Assembly (NCBI GenBank): GCA_021234155.1
Contig: JAJEKV010000066.1
Location: 5,330,887-5,394,886, forward strand
DNA from: Isoetes taiwanensis
Lineage: Eukaryota; Streptophyta; Lycopodiopsida; Isoetales; Isoetaceae
DNA: 64,000 nucleotides
Reading direction: 5' to 3'
Shown: piece after piece, positions 58,807 to 64,000 of the stretch
Numbering within the stretch: position 1 is the first letter of the stretch
Layout of the letters: every line of letters begins with the position of its first letter
The notes under the pieces: generated by a model
The model's input: the letters and a program-made list of their open reading frames with translations, nothing else
What the model was told of the DNA's origin: nothing
Databases searched by the model: none
Program-made: the position numbers and the translations under genes

Positions 58807-59690
58807 ACACGCAAGTGTTTGAATTTAAAGCGTAAAGGACTTTGCAAAAAATTAAGAAAAGGAAGACAAGGGCCAGCACCAAGAAAGACTCAAAACCCTC
58901 ATTTGCAAGTAAGTTTTGTTCAATGTATCTTGTAATGTATTTGTTTTGTGCTAACTTCAATTCTATTTGAACAGTTATAGATATTGACAAGTCGAGTCCC
59001 CAAGTTAAATTTGCTCACATATCTCCCATAAAAAGGTACACATTTAGTTTTAGTATTATAACTTCTCTTTAAGTTACATTAATTTTAAATTAATCTTGCG
59101 AACAAGAAGACCCCCGCCAAGATCTGACAACCTCAGAGATAAGAAGACCCTCCCAAAGACTTGGACAACCCTGACAGACAAGAAGACCCTTTGCAAGAAC
59201 CAAGCTTGGAGCAATCAAGAAAAATGGTAAGTCTAATCAAAAAGTTTGAATAGTAGTCCATGTTCAATTTAGTTGTACTAAATATTGATTTCTTGTTGCA
59301 GAAATGTGTCTAACATTGCCGCGGAAAGCCGCCATTTGAAGATGCAAGGTTGGAGCCTATAGAAGATGAAGATCTGGAGATGTAAAGAACAATGATGCTG
59401 AAGAGGATATAGGAGCAGATTTATCACAGGATGTAGGAGCAGATTTATTTATCCACAGATGTAGGAGCGAGAATGAAGAAGAAATCCTTCCAGGTGGTAC
59501 ATTGGAGGAAAATTATCTTGCTTTTAAAAAGGCAAGACTTTCTGGAATTTAGCAGTCTCTCAGCATCTACCAAGCATCTTATCAGCATCTACCAGGAGGA
59601 TATTATGAGGATGTTTTTTTTTTAAATATTATGTGGATCTTGTATACATGCAACACAATTTTGTTCCATAGTGTTGACATGTTTTTTGTA
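58807..59690 (+). other. Possible 3' part of the same gene, with KKTP repeats
   Basis: Coding-like text at 59100-59220 holds three units around ACAAGAAGACCC (NKKTPAKI, DKKTLPKT, DKKTLCKN in one frame set). Acidic stretches follow (59350-59520), separated by candidate GTAAGT donors (58909, 59226) and TTGCAG acceptors (about 59300). It may be later exons of the decayed plus-strand gene. Confidence 0.35.
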
Positions 59691-59699
59691 TATTTATGT

Positions 59700-60310
59700 A
59701 ATAGCAAGGTTTACACTAATATAAGGTTTGCATTCTGGAATATAAGTTTTACATAAGTTTTACATTAGGTTTTTACATAAGGTTTACATTAGGTTTTACA
59801 TAAGTTTTACATTAGGTTTTACATAAGGTTTACATTAGGTTTTACATTAGGTTTTACATAAGGTTTACATAAGTTTTACCTTAGGTTTTTTACATTAGGT
59901 TTACATATGAATAAGGTTTACATAAGGTTTACATATGAATAAGGTTTACACAAGGTTTACAAGGTTTATGTATAATAGGAATAGTAATGAATAAGGTTAA
60001 TGAATAAGGTCTATATGATATGAAGAATAGCAATGAATAAGGTTTATGAATAAGGTTTACATATGAAGAATAGCAATGAATAAGGTTTATGAATATAAGG
60101 TGTACATGAATATAAGGTTTTTGATTGATAGCTATCTAGCATATGATTGTTTACATATTATTGTTTATGGTTACATATTTGTTTATGATTGTTTATGTTT
60201 ATGATTGAAAACCTTGATTGTTTATGATTGAAAACCTTATTGTTTATGGTTACATATTTGTTTATGATTGTTTATGGTTATGATTGACAACCAATTTGAT
60301 TACATATGAA
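59700..60310. repeat. Degenerate minisatellite, TTTACATAAGG and GATTGTTTATG units
   Basis: From about 59710 to 60115 the unit AAGGTTTACAT / TTAGGTTTTACAT is repeated more than twenty times with drift. From about 60140 to 60290 it changes to GATTGTTTATG-type units. It lies exactly between the two convergent coding remnants. Confidence 0.85.
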
Positions 60311-60559
60311 CTATGACAACAAATTTACAATATGATTTACAATTTACAATATGTTTCACAATTTACAAATTGGTCTAAGGTTCACAGTTTGAATCACAAA
60401 GCATCTTTGCCTTTTCTTTTTGCTTTTTTTGATTTATTCTTTCCTTTCGGATCATTTCTGAAGACTCTAAAACTTCTTGAGCATAAATGGATGTGCTTTG
60501 ATGCAAGCTATCCATAATTTGATCTTCCACTATGTCGTGGAGTCAAAAGGTTTGTTCCT
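60311..60559. other. Junction between minisatellite and transposase-like gene
   Basis: AT-rich. A plus-strand frame of 61 codons (60332-60517) is Phe/Lys-rich with no domain. On the minus strand the same DNA gives a Lys-rich stretch (KKAKRKGKDAL) that may be the end of the transposase-like protein. Confidence 0.35.
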
Positions 60560-63500
60560 CAATCCGGTCATATCAAAATTAAAACCCGAAACCAAATGGT
60601 CAGATACACTTGACTCGGCTCATGTTCTAGCAATTCATACAAGTTACCATTAATCAACTTGTAATATTTTCCAAAGGACAACTACTTCATTCCTACCAAA
60701 CTTTTTGCCCCCAAGGATCCTTGTATGCTTTCTCTATAACATGCTTTGTTCTAGTGCATTTTAAAATATAAAAAGTCTACTTTTTCTTTTGTTGTTAGGC
60801 TCAAAGATGTGACAAAGTTATCTCCAACAAAGAATGATATCGATTTCCACTCATGATCTCCTTCAAAAACGTGGCCTTCAACAACTTCCTCAACATAGTC
60901 GGCTACCCATAGGTTTTAATTCGTGAGTATGACCACGTGCCTATTCTAGCAATGTAGGGGACACTTTGCATATTTCCCAACCGCCAGTTATGGCGTAAAC
61001 AAGTGAAGTTCATATGTGCAACTTGAGTCTGGGTCAGCTTTTTGAGTAGGCCCGATGGAATGAAATTTGCTAGAGCCGGATAGAGTTGCACAATCATACC
61101 TCTCACTTCTATCAACATCTCCTATGCCAACTTCCCAAAAAAATCTGTCAAACACAAGCATTCACAAGCTCGAAGAAATTGAATGTATAAAAATCCAAAG
61201 AGCTCAACAAAGACACCAGATCGTCCTTGCCTTCCATTGTGATGTTGTCACCAAATGTTTTTTGCAAAAACCACTACATCATGTGCATTTCTAAGTGGTA
61301 ATCAATTTCGTTTTAACATCTCATGAGTTAGGCTCTCTTAATGACAGCTCCAAAGACCATCATGTTCACCGTTTCTCTATCGTTAGTCTTTGGAAATGAA
61401 CATTAACTCTAGGTGCTTGAAAATGAAAGTTACCTTTCCCATGATAAGAAGCAAAATAATTCCAAGTTATTGGGATGCCACTAGTTTGATAATTTCTTCC
61501 TAGAAAGTAAAATGTTCTACTTCCTTTCCATCGGCTAGAACATCCATCGGACCAAACAATGTGTCTCACTGTATTTGATTTGTTTTTGGACAAAAATGCT
61601 TTGCATGACTGTTCAAACAATGTTGCATAAACAAAGTGTCATGTTCCCCAAGTCATCTGAAATGTAGAAGTGAGTTTCTTTGATGATTCTTCTCTCATCT
61701 TCATCCAATTTAGGGTCATCACTTTTGGTGGCATGTCTATATGATATATGCACTAAAAATTGTGCACCGATCATTCCTCCAATGCACTTCTGAATTTCTT
61801 GCTGAATTTTGAAGTCTGTAATTTTCAGCAAAATCAATCAATTGAAACTATTGCATCCTTTGGAAATGTTTCCAAACACTCCTTGAATTGCACGGCCTGC
61901 CATCTAGCCTCATAGTTGTGTGGAATGAATTCTTTTCAAAGATCGTTCTAGCATTCGGAAAATATCAAGAACACTTGTGGTCTTGTAAACCCGGTTTAGT
62001 GATCGTTTTTTCCCCTTATAACCACCTTTTGCCATCGTTCTTCTACAGATTCATATATCTACAACAAATACAGAAATAAAGAATAAAGCTACACCATAAT
62101 GAAGCATAAAAAACAGCAACAATCTTAGTACCTTGTCATATGTCTTCCACTCCACCTGCACACCATTTTTGAAATTCACTTCTTTTGGACATGTTGGCGC
62201 TTGCTAGGTCCACAACTATTGCACTTGAGAGTTAGGCGCCATGTGCATACCATTCTTCACTTTCATCTCTTGGACAAATAAGAGACCTCCAAAGCTCACT
62301 TGTTGAAGCATAGGTGCTCTTCCTTGCCATGCATGTTGGTCCAGGACCACAAACTTCACACGTGCATTTACAATTTGGACCATGAATTTTTTCATCGTGT
62401 CTTACTTTGTTCATTGCAAGTCGAATAAAATCTGCTCTCATATGATACACACAAACATCAATCTCTCTCTCCTTTACTTTCCCGACATAAAGGGGTTTCA
62501 AGGCATGAAATACCGAAAAGAAACCTCAAACTTAGGATACTCCCTTCCGCTGGTAAAATGAAACCCGCAAAAATGACACAAGAATTACAAAGAATTAGAG
62601 CAATTACAAGCAATTACAAAGAATTACAAAGAATTACGGCAATATCCAAAGATGTGCAATCAAACTAACCTTATCCTCCATGAAGTGTAATGGATGCATG
62701 ATCTTGAATCCTTCACCACTCTAATCCTTATAACATGTTTCTTGCATGGAGACACTCGTGTGTTATCTCTCCAAAAGTCAACTATTAGCTTCCTCTCATC
62801 ATAAGAGAGTCCATCAAATCTAGTATTCTTCTTGAACATGGACCATGGTCCACTACCATGCTCTGCAGACCAATCTTCTATTTAATCGCAATCGACACAA
62901 TCTTCCTATTCGATTCATTTGCTTGGCAAAAGCGGACTTGTTAGTTTCACCATTGATCGTAAAAGTCATTGCAAAAGACTTCTTGCTCTCCACACATCCT
63001 GTATTTTTTGAATACTTATGAGCTGCAAAAGACTCCCTCAAATTGTTAATGATTGTTTTCATTGTGTTTAATTCTTTTTGTCGTTTGAGAGATCTAGTTC
63101 GTATCCACTTTCTAGCACCCCTAGAATTTCCACTCTTTCTTCGGATGTAGCATTCTCACACAATTCGTTTACAAGCTTGCCTAATTCTTTTGACAACTTT
63201 CTTTTCTTCCAACCGCTGAATGAACCTTTCTTACCAACAAGTAGCATCATTTGCAACTGCACCTAAATTGCCGATTCAAGATCCACTTCTCTTTTTTTTT
63301 CTTTTGAATCCTCCCCGATTTCCCTTTTGTCTTTTTTGAAAGCGGTTTCATAATTCTCTTGGTTTGCAAGCAATCGCAATTCTAACTACTGATCGAAATG
63401 AAATTTATCAATGCAAATACCTCTATTATAGCAAGTACACAGTATTATGACAAATGGATCCAACCTCTACAAGATTGCCAACATCCATAACTTCATCATC

Positions 63501-63950
63501 CTCATTTGATATTCCACCATATTCTCCTGTAATTTTAGCATGTCGGTTTACTTTTTATAAACCAAGTAACAAATTTAAATTGCATACTTTCGACATGTTG
63601 AAATCATGTTCAAAGTCCATAAACTCAAAGACCATTGAATGAATTCGCTTTCCAATCGAAAGCAATTACATTACATCGATCGACAATTTAGAACAAAAAT
63701 TCAAAGAATTTAATAGCGGAGGCATTTAACAAGGAATACACGGTCTTTCATCTTCATGATGAAATTCTTGATCTGAATTTTCGGCTTCAAATGTAGTTTC
63801 TTCATTCCTTGTGAAATCCAATCTGTTTTCAATGTAGTACCGGCACTTCGATTTGTGTAGGTGATTCTTCAAGGTAATTTTTCGCCAAATTGTGAACAAA
63901 CACTCCGAAATCGCTTGGAATTGTTGGAACTCTTGCATGCCCGCCCGCAA
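60560..63950 (-). pseudogene. DDE-transposase-like protein gene, decayed
   Basis: Read on the minus strand from 63950. First comes an N-terminal Cys/His segment (ITLKNHLHKSKCRYYIENRL). Next are ESFAAHKYSKNTGCVESKKS (63020), a Cys-rich module with CTCEVCGPGPTC and LWRSLICPRDESEEW (62400-62260), then IQQEIQKCIGG, HISYRHATKSDDPKLDEDER and HFYISDD (61790-61630). The block RHIVWSDGCSSRWKGSRTFY then ITWNYFASYHGKG follows (61565-61440), and a C-terminal part runs to about 60560. 'D...SDD...WSDG...HGKG' is the layout of a DDE-type catalytic core in large plant DNA-transposon proteins I have seen. Many frameshifts and stops make it inactive. No terminal repeats were found in the window; the right end is beyond 64000. 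Confidence 0.6.
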
Positions 63951-64000
63951 TCCCCAAGCATCAAATTAAGCACAATGCCCGGACCGCGTAAGCAAGGAAT

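Noticed and set aside
1-64000. CRISPR arrays, bacterial operons, organelle genes
   Set aside because: Intron-bearing genes, plant retroelements and base composition point to a plant nucleus; no spaced direct-repeat array of CRISPR type exists.

Overview
This window looks like nuclear DNA of a vascular plant with a large, transposon-rich genome. A gymnosperm or fern would fit, but the sequence does not settle which. The evidence is intron-bearing genes with GT/AG junctions, plant-type families (caffeic-acid-type O-methyltransferase, laccase, polyphenol oxidase), AT-rich spacers, and plant copia, L1-like and CACTA-like elements. No rRNA, functional tRNA or CRISPR was seen. All calls come from reading translations, splice sites and repeats by eye; no database search was run.

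Only two host genes look intact. The first (3375-6882, +) is a nine-exon cytosolic 5'-nucleotidase of the UMPH-1/pyrimidine 5'-nucleotidase family; its exons join to 305 codons with every HAD motif present. The second (12849-14228, +) is a three-exon SAM-dependent O-methyltransferase. Broken host-gene pieces are an Hsp70-like fragment (158-472), a laccase fragment (10816-11985) and a polyphenol-oxidase fragment (46797-47161). A possible Asn/Gln-rich gene lies on the minus strand (31344-32313).

Region by region: 0-7.8 kb holds the Hsp70 fragment and the nucleotidase gene. 7.8-20.5 kb is a nested block: two inverted copies of a decayed DNA transposon (about 7.94-9.68 and 18.73-20.48 kb) flank the O-methyltransferase gene, LINE debris and a CACTA-like element with 19-bp perfect terminal inverted repeats that carries the laccase fragment. 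22.5-23.4 kb is a 413-bp tandem duplication containing a tRNA-like SINE head. 23.9-27.2 and 53.3-56.1 kb are two GC-rich LINEs of one family, whose 3' ends share a stem-loop and a CCGTGGACG box followed by different microsatellites; orphan 3' ends lie elsewhere. 29.6-31.1 kb has tandem repeats and a CACTA-like hairpin. 35.6-37.6 kb is a 5'-truncated L1-type LINE with poly(A) tail and target-site duplication. 38.4-42.6 kb is a decayed Ty1/copia element. 47.8-50.1 kb is a complete young gag-only LTR element with near-identical LTRs, PBS, PPT and TTGAT duplication. 57.5-64 kb holds two convergent decayed genes: a coiled-coil/RING-like protein (+) and a DDE-transposase-like protein (-), separated by a minisatellite.

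Most of the window is therefore layered transposon history around two surviving metabolic genes.
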